A stretch of 31,835 nucleotides of DNA from CF-118 sp035689345 (GTDB lineage: Bacteria; Chloroflexota; Dormibacteria; Dormibacterales; Dormibacteraceae), in assembly GCA_035689345.1 (NCBI GenBank), contig DASSLR010000002.1, forward strand, positions 1-31,835, written 5' to 3'. Below, piece by piece: positions 1-10,524 of this stretch. Within the stretch, counting starts at the first letter, position 1. The number at the start of each line of letters is the position of its first letter. Both the position numbers and the translations under genes were made by a program. The notes beneath the pieces are model-generated. The model worked only from the letters and a program-made list of their open reading frames with translations, made no database searches and was not told the DNA's origin.

Positions 1-221
1 GCGTGCGTGAGGTGGCAGTTCCAGCGCAGCCAGGCCTTGGCCGAGAGGCAGCCGTCGACTTCGAATGCCCTCGTCTTGTCCAGGCGATGCACCCGGCGCT
101 GGATCTCGGCGTCTATGGAGTTGCGGTGCCGGAAAAGCTCCTTCAGCTCCTCGCCTACAGAGGCTGGAGACAACTCGGAAACGTCCTCGGCCTGAAGCCG
201 TTCGAGGGTGCATTCGGGCAC
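1..221 (-). CDS. DUF222 / 13E12-repeat family protein (HNH endonuclease type), N-terminal part only
   Basis: Read leftwards from a GTG at 221, the frame stays open to the window edge and gives about 73 residues. They contain an acidic helix (EELKELFRHRNSIDAEIQRR), then FEVDGCLSAKAWLRWNCHLT. The DGCLSAKAWLR pattern is the hallmark of the N-terminal DUF222 domain, which in actinobacteria is usually followed by a C-terminal HNH nuclease domain; that part lies outside the window. The GTG is preferred because the same frame hits a stop at 258-260, offers no other ATG, GTG or TTG before it, and lies 6 bases after a good -10 hexamer. The family function is poorly known. Several mycobacterial 13E12 genes are recalled as LexA-regulated, which fits the palindrome in this promoter. 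Family assignment is fairly sure; nuclease activity is inferred. Confidence 0.8.
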   Translation of the reverse strand, partial: MPECTLERLQAEDVSELSPASVGEELKELFRHRNSIDAEIQRRVHRLDKTRAFEVDGCLSAKAWLRWNCHLTH

Positions 222-227
222 GCATTC

Positions 228-256
228 ATGGTACGAAAATTTGTTCGCCGTGTCAA
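228..256 (-). promoter_or_regulatory. Promoter of the DUF222 gene, leaderless type
   Basis: On the minus strand a perfect TTGACA (251-256) is followed by a 17-base spacer and TACCAT (228-233). Six bases later comes the GTG start at 219-221. An A/T-rich tract (about 257-275) lies upstream of the -35. The short gap leaves no room for a Shine-Dalgarno site, so a leaderless mRNA is inferred. Confidence 0.7.
234..247. promoter_or_regulatory. Imperfect LexA/SOS-like palindrome in the DUF222 promoter spacer
   Basis: The minus strand reads CGAACAAATTTTCG, which is GAAC-N4-TTTC, one base short of the GAAC-N4-GTTC core of Gram-positive/actinobacterial LexA boxes. It lies between the -35 and -10 hexamers, where a repressor would block RNA polymerase. 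The same placement is seen at uvrB. The single mismatch keeps this tentative. Confidence 0.4.
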
Positions 257-345
257 GCTATATTTACAAACCAATTTCAACCCCGCCCTCTTAAAGCCCT
301 CCCAGGCCCCTTTCCCAGTCGTCCCTCGTCCCCGTCCCTTACTGG

Positions 346-2301
346 CTAGAAATGAATCCCCTTCATCAGGTAGGCCATGGCCGCCGCTTCGACTGAGATC
401 TCTTCCTCCGCCGGCTTCGGCCGCTCGCCGTCCTTGCCGGCGGTCTCGGGGAAGACGTGATACGCGCCGGTCATGACGAACTGCAGCAGCCCTGGCGCCA
501 CGGTGTTGACCGTCTCGCCCAGCTTGCCCAGCCGCGTCGAGACCTCGGGCGTGCGCGTGAGGATCGCCGAGGCCACGAGCTCGGCCGCCTCCTCCGGCGA
601 GCTGGTCGGGAAGTTCTTGTACATCCCGGTGGGCGCGATCATCGGCGTGCGCACCAGTGGCATGTGAATGTTCGTGATGGCGACGCCGTCGTCGACCACT
701 TCGGGTCCGATGCAACGACTGAAAGCGGCCAGCGCGGATTTCGACGCGACGTAGGCGCTGAACCGCGGCGGGTACGCCTGCGTGCCGATGCTGGAGATGT
801 TGATGATGTGACCGCGCCTGCGCTCGCGCATGCCGGGCAACACCGCGAGGATGAGCTTCACCGCGCCGAAATAGTTGAGCTGCATCGTGCGCTGGAAGTC
901 GTGGAAGCGGTCGTACGAAGCTTCGATCGAGCGACGGATCGAGCGACCGGCGTTGTTCACCAGGATGTCCACCTGACCGTGCTCGGCGAGCACGTCGCGG
1001 ATCATCCGCTCGCACGCGTCCACGTCTGAGAGATCGGTCGGATGCACGTAGGCGCGGCCGCCATTCGCCTCGATCTCTTGTTTCAGCTCGTCGAGCTTCT
1101 CTTTGGTGCGCGACACCAGGACCACCCGAGCGCCGTGGCCACCGACAAGCGCGGCCGTCGCGCGACCGATGCCGCTCGAAGCGCCCGTCACGACCACCAC
1201 GCGGTCCTCCAGCGCCGCGCGGAGGTTGCGCTCGGTCAACGCCTCCGGGTCGAGGTGCCGCTCCCAGTAGTCCCAGATCTTCCAGGCATAGGTATGCAGT
1301 GGGGGGCACTCCACCCCGCTCCCCGCCAGCGCCGCCTGGGCGTTGTCGCACGTGAACTTCGCGCGGCTCAGCACGTACTGGACCGCTGCCTCCGGGATGC
1401 GCACGCCCTCGAGCAGCCGGCGCTTGAGGGTCTCGGCCACGCGCCAGTGCTGGAGCATGGCCGTGGTCTCCTTCGGCAGCATGTTGGCGGCGCGGCTGTC
1501 GACCCGCAGCGTGAACTGCGGCGCGTGGGCCGCGCGGCAGAACTCGTTGGTGACGTCGCCGAAGCTCTGCGCGTTCGGGTCGGTCAGGTGGAATGTCCGG
1601 CCGTCGAGGTCAGGCTTGTCGGCGATCGCGTCCATCGCCCTCGCCACGAAATCGACAGGCACGACGTTGAGCTGGCCGCCCTCGAATCCGATGAGGGGCA
1701 GCCACGACGGCAGCGCGTGGCGCAGCCGCTGGATGAGCTTGAACGCGTAGTAGGGACCGTCGATGCGCGCGGCCTCACCCGTCGCGGAAGAGCCGATGAC
1801 GAGGCCTGGTCGGTAGATGCGAAAGCGCACGCCCGATTCCCGGACAAGGCGTTCCGCCTCGTACTTGGTGCGGTAGTACGGGTGGTCGAGCTTCTGGCCC
1901 TCGGCAAACATGTCCTCGGTGAACTTGCCCTTCCACTTGCCGCCGGCGACGGCGATGGAGCTCATGTGGTGCAGTCGCGCCTCGAGGATTCGCGCGAGCT
2001 CGACCACGTTGCGGGTGCCTTCGACGTTGGCGCGCTCATCAGCCTCCGCCGACGCCTCGAGGTCGTAGACGGCGGCCAGGTGGAATATGTCGGCGCTCTT
2101 CAGGTGCGCGCGGTCCTCGGCGCTCAGGCCGAGCATCGGCAGGGTGATGTCGCCTTGGACCGGCCGGACACGGTCCGTCGCCTCCACCCTGGAGCGAGAG
2201 CCGGGGCGCACGAGCACGTAGGTGACCCCCTCTCGTTTGGCCAGCTCGCGAACGAGATGGCGGCCGATGAAGCCGGTCCCACCCGTGACAAGCCTTGTCA
2301 C
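346..2301 (-). CDS. Two-domain fatty acyl-CoA reductase (AcrA1 / Maqu_2507 type SDR fusion)
   Basis: This 651-residue protein has two Rossmann domains. The N-terminal extended-SDR half has TGGTGFIG at residues 6-13, HLAAVYDLEA at 74-83 and a YxxxK pair Y142/K146. The C-terminal classical-SDR half has TGASSGIG at 372-379, NNAG at 449-452, S503/S504 and Y517/K521. This order and length match the bacterial fatty acyl-CoA reductases (Marinobacter Maqu_2507, about 660 residues; mycobacterial AcrA1, 650), which reduce acyl-CoA to fatty aldehyde or alcohol with NADPH for wax-ester type lipids. Both active sites look intact. The start is GTG at 2301, with only a weak AAGG upstream. It follows the acidic hypothetical gene by 18 bases and is probably cotranscribed with it. 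Substrate chain length cannot be read from the sequence. No wax-ester synthase is in the window. Confidence 0.88.
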   Translation of the reverse strand: MTRLVTGGTGFIGRHLVRELAKREGVTYVLVRPGSRSRVEATDRVRPVQGDITLPMLGLSAEDRAHLKSADIFHLAAVYDLEASAEADERANVEGTRNVVELARILEARLHHMSSIAVAGGKWKGKFTEDMFAEGQKLDHPYYRTKYEAERLVRESGVRFRIYRPGLVIGSSATGEAARIDGPYYAFKLIQRLRHALPSWLPLIGFEGGQLNVVPVDFVARAMDAIADKPDLDGRTFHLTDPNAQSFGDVTNEFCRAAHAPQFTLRVDSRAANMLPKETTAMLQHWRVAETLKRRLLEGVRIPEAAVQYVLSRAKFTCDNAQAALAGSGVECPPLHTYAWKIWDYWERHLDPEALTERNLRAALEDRVVVVTGASSGIGRATAALVGGHGARVVLVSRTKEKLDELKQEIEANGGRAYVHPTDLSDVDACERMIRDVLAEHGQVDILVNNAGRSIRRSIEASYDRFHDFQRTMQLNYFGAVKLILAVLPGMRERRRGHIINISSIGTQAYPPRFSAYVASKSALAAFSRCIGPEVVDDGVAITNIHMPLVRTPMIAPTGMYKNFPTSSPEEAAELVASAILTRTPEVSTRLGKLGETVNTVAPGLLQFVMTGAYHVFPETAGKDGERPKPAEEEISVEAAAMAYLMKGIHF

Positions 2302-2319
2302 GGGCGCAACCTTAACTCG

Positions 2320-2724
2320 TTACGGAGGCTCCTCTTCGGAGAGAGAGGTGTCCTGCGTCAGCGGGTCCTCGTCCATGTCGGCGTACTGATCGCGGATCTC
2401 GGCCCCGCCGGTCTCGAAGTCACCGACGTCCTCGACCGAATCCTCCTCGACCACCTCGCCGGCCGCACGCGACTCCTCCAGCGCCTGGTCGTAGGCGTCC
2501 GCGGCGGCGTCCGCGCTGCCGTATTCGAAGAACTCGCTGTCCGGAAGCTCGGCCCCCTCAGTGTTATCGACGCCATGGCGGAAGACGTAGCCGCGGCCGG
2601 TGTCCGGGTCGTGGATCAGGGACAGGAAGCGCTCGCCGGACAGCTCGGTGCGGCGTTCCGCCTGGCCGCCGTTCTCCAGCTCGAGGAGGCGGCTGACGAT
2701 CTGCTCGTCGCTTCGTTCCTGCAT
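2320..2724 (-). CDS. Acidic hypothetical protein
   Basis: The 134-residue product is not recognised. Its first half (ERFLSLIHDPDTGRGYVFRHG) looks like a small folded segment. The second half is very rich in Asp, Glu and Ala with no Cys and no membrane segment (EVVEEDSVEDVGDFETG, then ADMDEDPLTQD), suggesting a disordered, soluble tail. It is the first gene of the unit with the acyl-CoA reductase, 18 bases upstream, and its ATG at 2724 lies back to back with the plus-strand gene at 2771. The frame is supported by the tight spacing and biased amino-acid composition. I do not assign a function. Confidence 0.6.
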   Translation of the reverse strand: MQERSDEQIVSRLLELENGGQAERRTELSGERFLSLIHDPDTGRGYVFRHGVDNTEGAELPDSEFFEYGSADAAADAYDQALEESRAAGEVVEEDSVEDVGDFETGGAEIRDQYADMDEDPLTQDTSLSEEEPP

Positions 2725-2758
2725 GACAACTACAACGCCTGAAACCGGTTCCCGCCCT

Positions 2759-2764
2759 TACGAT
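2759..2764 (+). promoter_or_regulatory. -10 element of the proline-rich membrane protein gene, leaderless type
   Basis: TACGAT lies exactly 6 bases before the ATG at 2771, the same geometry as the polA and DUF222 starts. No clear -35 is seen at 17 bases, and no Shine-Dalgarno site precedes the ATG. Confidence 0.4.
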
Positions 2765-2770
2765 GTGCGG

Positions 2771-3169
2771 ATGTCAGACGTACCCTCGAGCCCGCTGCCG
2801 CCGCCGCCGCCTTCCGCCCCGCCGCCCTCTCCTCCCCCCTCCCAGCCCCCGCCGGCCCCGGGTTACGCCCCGCCGCCGCAGGGCTACGCGCCGCAGCCGA
2901 TGCCACCGGGCATGGTCGCCGCGGGCGGAGGCATGGCCCTCATGCAGCAGTTCGGCGGTGACGCCGCCTGGTCGATAGGCCTGGGCCTCGTCGGCATCGT
3001 CGTGCCGATCTTCTTCAGCTTCTACTTTCCGCTGCTGCCGATCATCGGGTTCATCCAGGCCGTGCGCGCGATCATGAAGGGCCGCCTCATCGGCGGCATC
3101 GTCGGGATCGTCGTCAACGCAGTGGCTGGTCTGGTTGCGCTGCTGGCGAGTGGGCTGATCGGGGGCTAG
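2771..3169 (+). CDS. Proline-rich N-terminus, two-segment membrane protein (DUF4190-like architecture)
   Basis: This 132-residue protein starts with about 47 residues that are mostly Pro, Ala and Ser with GYAPPPQGYAPQP repeats. Two hydrophobic segments follow, at about 68-95 (SIGLGLVGIVVPIFFSFYF) and 107-130 (IGGIVGIVVNAVAGLVALL). Small actinobacterial membrane proteins with a cytoplasmic Pro-rich tail and two helices are common and mostly uncharacterised, so no function is assigned. The ATG at 2771 is chosen because the residues upstream are arginine-rich antisense-type sequence and a -10 sits 6 bases before it. The last 56 bases overlap the convergent MFS gene. Confidence 0.75.
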   Translation: MSDVPSSPLPPPPPSAPPPSPPPSQPPPAPGYAPPPQGYAPQPMPPGMVAAGGGMALMQQFGGDAAWSIGLGLVGIVVPIFFSFYFPLLPIIGFIQAVRAIMKGRLIGGIVGIVVNAVAGLVALLASGLIGG

Positions 3170-4379
3170 CCCTCCCCTCGTCTTCCCGACGCGGGATCGT
3201 GAGCATCGGAAACACGCCCGCGAGAAGGGCGAAGGCGACGGCGAACCAGAGCGCGGCGTTCAGCGACAGTCCGATCAGCGGACCGGCGAACGCCGAGCCG
3301 ATCGGCTGGCCCACGAAGTTCAGCGACATCGAGACGGCGAACGCGCGGCCGAACCACGCTGGATCGGTGCGCCGCTGGCGCATCGTGAACATGGCGATGT
3401 CGAAAGGTCCGTTTGTCATCCCGGCGATGGCGACCACGACCGCAACGACCAGGTAGCTCTGCGCGAATGGAAGGGCCACCAGGGCGAGGGCCATCACGAC
3501 GATCGAGCCAAGCATCAGAGGCCGCTCACGACCCTCGGTCTTGATGCGGCCGGCGACCAGTGACGCCGCGAGCCCGCCGACGCCTAGCAAGCCCCACAGG
3601 AATCCGACCGCCGCCGGCCCTTCGTGCAGCCGGCTCAACACCAGCACCGGAATGGCGATCTCGAGGATTCCCCAGCTCAGGTTGAGCGTGCTCAGCGTGA
3701 TCGCCAGCCCCCGCAGGCTCGCGTTTCGCGCCACGTACACGAGCCCGTCCCACGCGTCGGTCAGGATCGAGCGGCCGCTGTGCCTCTTCGTGCTGGGGTC
3801 CTTCAGTCCGAGGATCGACACGGCCGAGGCTGCATACAGCCCGGACGTGATCACGAGAGCCCATTCGGGACCGATGAAGCCGACCAGCGCGCCGGCGAGT
3901 GGGGCGCCGATGATGGCCGAAATCGTGTAGCCCGAGCTGTCGAGGGCGTTGGCCCTCTCCCACAGTTCGCGAGGAGCCACGATCGGGAACAGGGAACGCA
4001 GGCCGACGCTGCTGAGCGGATTGGTCAGAGACGACACGCCGACGATCGCGAGGAGCAGTGCTGACGGCAGCACGTTTCGTGCCGATAGCGCGGCGATCAG
4101 CATCACCGCCACGGTCGCGACGATGTAGTCGAGCGTGATGAACTGCACGCGGCCGCGGCGGTCGAGCAGAGCGCCGGCCACGGGCGATATCACCAGGCCG
4201 GGAAAGATCGAGAGGAACGCCGTGATTCCGGCCAGCTGCGGCGAGTGGTACCGGCCGAGCACGAAGAGGATGAGCGTGATCCCGAGCATCGATTGGGCCA
4301 GCCGGCCCATCAGCAGGCTGCCGTAGAGGCGCGCGAATCCAGGCGAGCGCAGCAGTGCGCCATATCCGCGTGTTGCCAT
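3114..4379 (-). CDS. MFS transporter (probable drug or metabolite exporter)
   Basis: The 421-residue product has about 12 hydrophobic segments and the MFS loop motif GALLDRRGRVQF near residues 69-80. It resembles the exporter branch that includes the MefA macrolide and EntS enterobactin exporters, but substrate cannot be predicted. Its ATG lies 10 bases after the uvrA stop codon, so it is probably the last gene of the uvrB operon. If so, it would be induced by DNA damage together with excision repair, which could suit export of a genotoxic compound (inference). The 3' end overlaps the convergent membrane-protein gene by 56 bases. The final 20 or so residues are a polar cytoplasmic tail. Confidence 0.85.
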   Translation of the reverse strand: MATRGYGALLRSPGFARLYGSLLMGRLAQSMLGITLILFVLGRYHSPQLAGITAFLSIFPGLVISPVAGALLDRRGRVQFITLDYIVATVAVMLIAALSARNVLPSALLLAIVGVSSLTNPLSSVGLRSLFPIVAPRELWERANALDSSGYTISAIIGAPLAGALVGFIGPEWALVITSGLYAASAVSILGLKDPSTKRHSGRSILTDAWDGLVYVARNASLRGLAITLSTLNLSWGILEIAIPVLVLSRLHEGPAAVGFLWGLLGVGGLAASLVAGRIKTEGRERPLMLGSIVVMALALVALPFAQSYLVVAVVVAIAGMTNGPFDIAMFTMRQRRTDPAWFGRAFAVSMSLNFVGQPIGSAFAGPLIGLSLNAALWFAVAFALLAGVFPMLTIPRREDEGRASPRSAHSPAAQPDQPLR

Positions 4380-4389
4380 CGAGCTCTCT

Positions 4390-7291
<2,902 letters not shown>

Positions 7292-7302
<11 letters not shown>

Positions 7303-7708
7303 CCGGACTACTGGTTATTCCTTTCTCTCTGGTGACTGCAAACGTGCCGCTGGCGGTGGCGACCAGGCGCCCCTCCCGGCCCTCCACCCGGCATTCCGCG
7401 ACGATCGTCCTGCGGCCGGCGTGGATGACGCGGCCCGTCGCGCGCAGCGTCTCCCCGATCCTGGCCGCGTTGATGAAATTGAGTTTGAGGTCGAAGCTCA
7501 TCGCCCGCGCGACCCCCGGCTCCAGGGTCCGCAGCGAGCGGCCCATGGCGGAGTCGGCGAGGGCGCTGATCATGCCACCGTGGACGAAACCGGAGACGTT
7601 CGCCATGTCTTCCGTCGGCGTCATCTCCACGGTCGCCCATCCATCGCCGCTGTCGACCATCTCGAAGCCGAGCCAGGCCCAGGCCCGGCTTGGTGCGGTC
7701 TTACTCAC
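7292..7708 (-). CDS. PaaI-family hotdog thioesterase (second of a tandem pair)
   Basis: This 138-residue protein shows the PaaI/YbgC-type hotdog pattern: FVHGGMISALADSAMG at about 41-56, where HGG and the following D line the acyl-CoA site, then LKLNFINAARIGETLRATGRVIHAGRRTIVAECRV. Such enzymes hydrolyse acyl- or aryl-CoA thioesters as a homotetramer in the cytoplasm. The start is GTG at 7708; the sequence GTGAGTAA makes it overlap the end of the upstream paralogue by 8 bases. It overlaps uvrA by 11 bases. It is clearly related to its upstream neighbour, so the pair probably arose by tandem duplication. Substrate is unknown, and its role between uvrB and uvrA is unexplained. Confidence 0.88.
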
Positions 7709-8135
7709 GGCCCTGCCCTTCCGGCACCGCCATGTTCGTGGACGAGGCGCGCGCCACCAGGCGACCCTGCTCGTCGAGGACGTCGGCCTCGCTGAACATC
7801 AGCGACTGCTTGATCTCGACGACGCGCCCGACGGCCTTCAGCCGCCCGTCTCGCACGGGACGCAGGAAGTTGATCTTGAGCTCGATGGTGGTGTTCCAGA
7901 TCCCGTCCTCCTGCAGCGTCGCCAGGGACATGCCCATGGCGGCGTCCGCGATCTGCGTGATCACCCCGCCCTGGACGACGCCGCCGCCGTGACGGTGCTC
8001 CGGTCCGGCGGTCAGCTCCAGCACGACCCGACCCGGCTCGGCCTCGGTGATGCGGGCGCCGATGGTCCGCATCCAACCATCGGGCTTGGCGGTGAGGAGG
8101 CCGGCGGCTCGCTGCGCGTTCTGAACGGTGGTCAC
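7701..8135 (-). CDS. PaaI-family hotdog thioesterase (first of a tandem pair)
   Basis: The 144-residue product has the hotdog core HGGGVVQGGVITQIADAAMG, with the glycine-rich loop and following Asp, and then IELKINFLRPVRDGRLKAVGRVVEIKQSLMFSEADVLDEQGRLVA, the usual strand pattern of the family. The start is GTG at 8135. It overlaps the uvrB stop codon (GTGA), which indicates translational coupling. It shares fold and order of motifs with the next gene but differs clearly in sequence, as expected for an old duplication or a hetero-oligomer pair. The family is sure; the acyl-CoA substrate is not. Confidence 0.88.
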   Translation of the reverse strand: MTTVQNAQRAAGLLTAKPDGWMRTIGARITEAEPGRVVLELTAGPEHRHGGGVVQGGVITQIADAAMGMSLATLQEDGIWNTTIELKINFLRPVRDGRLKAVGRVVEIKQSLMFSEADVLDEQGRLVARASSTNMAVPEGQGRE

Positions 8136-10222
8136 GGGCCGCGGCGCGAACGCCGCCAGTTCCGCACCATCGTTCGCTGCTTCGGCGCGGCGGCGATGGC
8201 CAGCGACACCTCGCCGTCGTCTTCCTTGCTCGCGGGCTCCTCACCTGAGAGCCGGCGTCGCAGAAGGATGATTCGGTCGCGCACCCGGGCCGCGTCCTCG
8301 AACTGCAGCTCCTTGGAGAGGCGCCGCATCTCCTTCTCGAGGTCGCGCACGATGGCCAGCAGGTCTTCGCGCGCAACGCCGGCGCCGGCCATGAGCTCGA
8401 CCGCGTCCGCCTGGAGATCTTTCTGGTTGATCTCGAGCGCGTAGATCGCTTTCTTCACCGTCTCCGGTGTGATGCCGCGCTCGGCGTTGTAGGCGATCTG
8501 CCTCGTGCGCCGGCGCTCGGTCTCGTCCAGCGCGGCTCGCATCGAGTCGGTGATCTGGTCCGCGTACATCACGACGTGACCGTCGACGTTGCGCGCGGCC
8601 CGGCCGATGATCTGGATGAACGACCGGTAGGCGCGGAGGTATCCCTCTTTGTCGGCGTCGAGGATGCCGATGAACGCGACCTCGGGCAGGTCGAGCCCCT
8701 CGCGCAGAAGGTTGATGCCGACGACCACGTCCACCGTGCCGGTGCGCAGGTCGCGCAGCACCTCGATCCTTTCCAGGGCGTCCAGCTCGGAGTGCAGGTA
8801 TCGCACCTTCACCCCGTACTCGCGCAGGTAGTCGGCGAGGTCCTCCGCAAAGCGCTTGGTGAGCGTCGTGACCAGCGAGCGGTGGCCGAGCTCGGCGCGC
8901 TTCTTCACCTCGGCCAGGAGATCGTCGATCTGGCCCTGCGTCGGCCGCACCTCGACGGTCGGGTCGACCAGGCCGGTCGGGCGCACCAGCATCTCGACCG
9001 TCCGCTGCGAGCGCCGCATCTCGTACTCCCCCGGCGTCGCCGACACGTAGACGACGTTGGACGCGCGCTCCTCCCACTCGTCGAAGCTGAGCGGGCGGTT
9101 GTCGAAGGCGCTCGGCAGGCGAAATCCGTACTCGACCAGCGCGGCCTTGCGCGAACGGTCGCCGCCGAGCATGCCGCCGATCTGCGGCACGGCGACGTGC
9201 GACTCGTCGACGAAGATCACGGTGTCGTCGGGCAGGAAGTCCATGAGCGTGTACGGCGCCTCGCCCGGCTGACGCCGCGTGAGATGGCGCGAGTAGTTCT
9301 CGATGCCGGCGCACGTGCCGGTCTCGCGCAGCATCTCCAGGTCGAAGTTCGTGCGCTGGCGCAGTCGCTGCGCCTCGAGCAGCCGGCCGTGATCCTCGAA
9401 CCACTTGCATCGCTCTTCGAGCTCGGCCTCGATGTCGGTCAGCGCAAGACGCAGCTTGTCCGCCGGCGTCACGTAGTGCGACGCCGGAAACACGGTAAAG
9501 CTCTCGCGCGAGCCGAGGATCTCGCCGGTCGTCGCGTCCAGCTCCTGGATGCGCTCGATCTCATCGCCGAAGAACTCGACGCGATACACCTTCTCTTCGT
9601 TGGCCGGCACGAGGTCGACCACGTCGCCGCGCACGCGGAAGCGAAGCCGCGCGAGGTCGTAGTCGTTGCGCTCGTACAGCATCTCCGTGAGCTTGCGCAG
9701 GAACACCTCACGGCGGATGGACTCGCCCTTCTGGATGTTCAGCGACTCGCCCATGTAGTCCTCGACCGAGCCGATGCCGTAGATGCAGCTCACGCTCGCG
9801 ACCACGAGCACGTCGCGCCGCGTGAGCAGCGCCTGGGTCGTCGAGTGGCGCATGCGGTCTATCTCTTCGTTGCGGCTCGAATCCTTCTCGATGTACGTGT
9901 CGGTGCGCGCGATGTAAGCCTCGGGCTGGTAGTAGTCGTAGTAGCTCACGAAGTACTCGACCGCATTGCCGGGCAGGAGCCTCCGGAACTCCGCGCAGAG
10001 CTGCGCCGCCAGCGTCTTGTTCGGGCTGAGCACCAGCACGGGCCTCTGGAGCTGCTCCACGGCCCAGGCCATGACGTTGGTCTTGCCGCTGCCGGTGACG
10101 CCCAGCAGGACCTGCTGGGAGAGCCCGGAGCGCACGCCCTCGACCAGCTGCTCGATGGCTTGCGGCTGGTCCCCGGCAGGCTTGAAGGGTGCGTCGACAC
10201 GAAAGCTGGAGGGCATGGGCAC
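8132..10222 (-). CDS. uvrB: Excinuclease ABC subunit B
   Basis: This is full-length UvrB, the helicase-like subunit that verifies damage and recruits UvrC. It has the Walker A GVTGSGKT near residue 45, the beta-hairpin region EYFVSYYDYYQPEAYIARTDTY (named here by its YYDYYQPEAY core), DESHV of motif II, VSATPG of motif III, and helicase motifs V/VI (GINLLREGLDLPEV, QIIGRAARN). A C-terminal UVR segment ends in EMRRLSKELQFEDAARVRDRI. The usual N-terminus SFRVDAPFKPAGDQPQAI is served by GTG at 10222 or ATG at 10216. The GTG lies 5 bases after a TAGAAT, so a leaderless GTG start is favoured; an upstream in-frame extension to 10270 would run through the promoter and is rejected. An SOS box precedes it. 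Confidence 0.97.
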   Translation of the reverse strand: MPMPSSFRVDAPFKPAGDQPQAIEQLVEGVRSGLSQQVLLGVTGSGKTNVMAWAVEQLQRPVLVLSPNKTLAAQLCAEFRRLLPGNAVEYFVSYYDYYQPEAYIARTDTYIEKDSSRNEEIDRMRHSTTQALLTRRDVLVVASVSCIYGIGSVEDYMGESLNIQKGESIRREVFLRKLTEMLYERNDYDLARLRFRVRGDVVDLVPANEEKVYRVEFFGDEIERIQELDATTGEILGSRESFTVFPASHYVTPADKLRLALTDIEAELEERCKWFEDHGRLLEAQRLRQRTNFDLEMLRETGTCAGIENYSRHLTRRQPGEAPYTLMDFLPDDTVIFVDESHVAVPQIGGMLGGDRSRKAALVEYGFRLPSAFDNRPLSFDEWEERASNVVYVSATPGEYEMRRSQRTVEMLVRPTGLVDPTVEVRPTQGQIDDLLAEVKKRAELGHRSLVTTLTKRFAEDLADYLREYGVKVRYLHSELDALERIEVLRDLRTGTVDVVVGINLLREGLDLPEVAFIGILDADKEGYLRAYRSFIQIIGRAARNVDGHVVMYADQITDSMRAALDETERRRTRQIAYNAERGITPETVKKAIYALEINQKDLQADAVELMAGAGVAREDLLAIVRDLEKEMRRLSKELQFEDAARVRDRIILLRRRLSGEEPASKEDDGEVSLAIAAAPKQRTMVRNWRRSRRGP

Positions 10223-10227
10223 GTCCA

Positions 10228-10233
10228 ATTCTA
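10228..10233 (-). promoter_or_regulatory. -10 element of the uvrB operon
   Basis: TAGAAT on the minus strand lies 5 bases before the GTG at 10222 and 11 before the ATG at 10216. The 17-base spacer upstream is occupied by the SOS box; the -35 position (10251-10256, CACCGT) is poor. Confidence 0.55.
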
Positions 10234-10235
10234 AA

Positions 10236-10251
10236 GCGAACGGGCGTTCGA
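10236..10251. promoter_or_regulatory. LexA-type SOS box between uvrB and csbD
   Basis: The minus strand reads TCGAACGCCCGTTCGC. This contains the complete GAAC-N4-GTTC core and 11 of 12 of the fixed bases in the mycobacterial consensus TCGAAC-N4-GTTCGA. It lies directly upstream of the uvrB -10, so LexA bound here would block the uvrB operon. It could also touch the divergent csbD gene 33-48 bases away. Confidence 0.8.
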
Positions 10252-10283
10252 CGGTGCATCCGCGCCCCATGCGTTACCGAGGT

Positions 10284-10523
10284 ATGAAGGACCAGATCAA
10301 AGGCAAAGCAGAAGAGTGGAAAGGCAAGGTGACCGGCGACAAGGGCGAGGAGATGAAAGGCAAGGCCCGCCAGGCCGCCGGTGACGTGAAGCGGGCCGCC
10401 CGCGACGTCCGCGACGACGTCAAGGAAGGCGTGGAGCGGCACAAGACGGAGCACGAGCTCGAGCGGGAGCGCCGCATGCGCGGCGACGAGAACTACCGCG
10501 AGCCGGGCCCCGGCAACCCCTAA
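10284..10523 (+). CDS. CsbD-like stress protein
   Basis: The 79-residue product is a very charged, helical repeat protein: MKDQIKGKAEEWKGKVTGDK, then a second EEMKGKARQAAGDVKRAARDV unit. The KGKAEExKGKxTGD pattern is that of the CsbD family, small hydrophilic proteins recalled as general-stress inducible in Bacillus and abundant in actinobacteria; the molecular role is unknown. ATG at 10284 matches the family start. An in-frame ATG at 10269 would add MRYRG. A GAGG immediately before 10284 is too close to act as a normal ribosome site for that ATG. It is divergent from uvrB across the SOS box and converges on moeA with one base between the stops. Confidence 0.75.
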   Translation: MKDQIKGKAEEWKGKVTGDKGEEMKGKARQAAGDVKRAARDVRDDVKEGVERHKTEHELERERRMRGDENYREPGPGNP

Positions 10524-10524
10524 C

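Noticed and set aside
1042..2742. Long plus-strand open frame opposite the acyl-CoA reductase and hypothetical genes
   Set aside because: Its translation is Arg/Ala/Val/His-rich antisense sequence without motifs; the minus-strand frame has two complete SDR domains.
8576..10234. Long plus-strand open frame opposite uvrB
   Set aside because: It is antisense to a clear full-length UvrB and shows only composition typical of GC-rich antisense frames.
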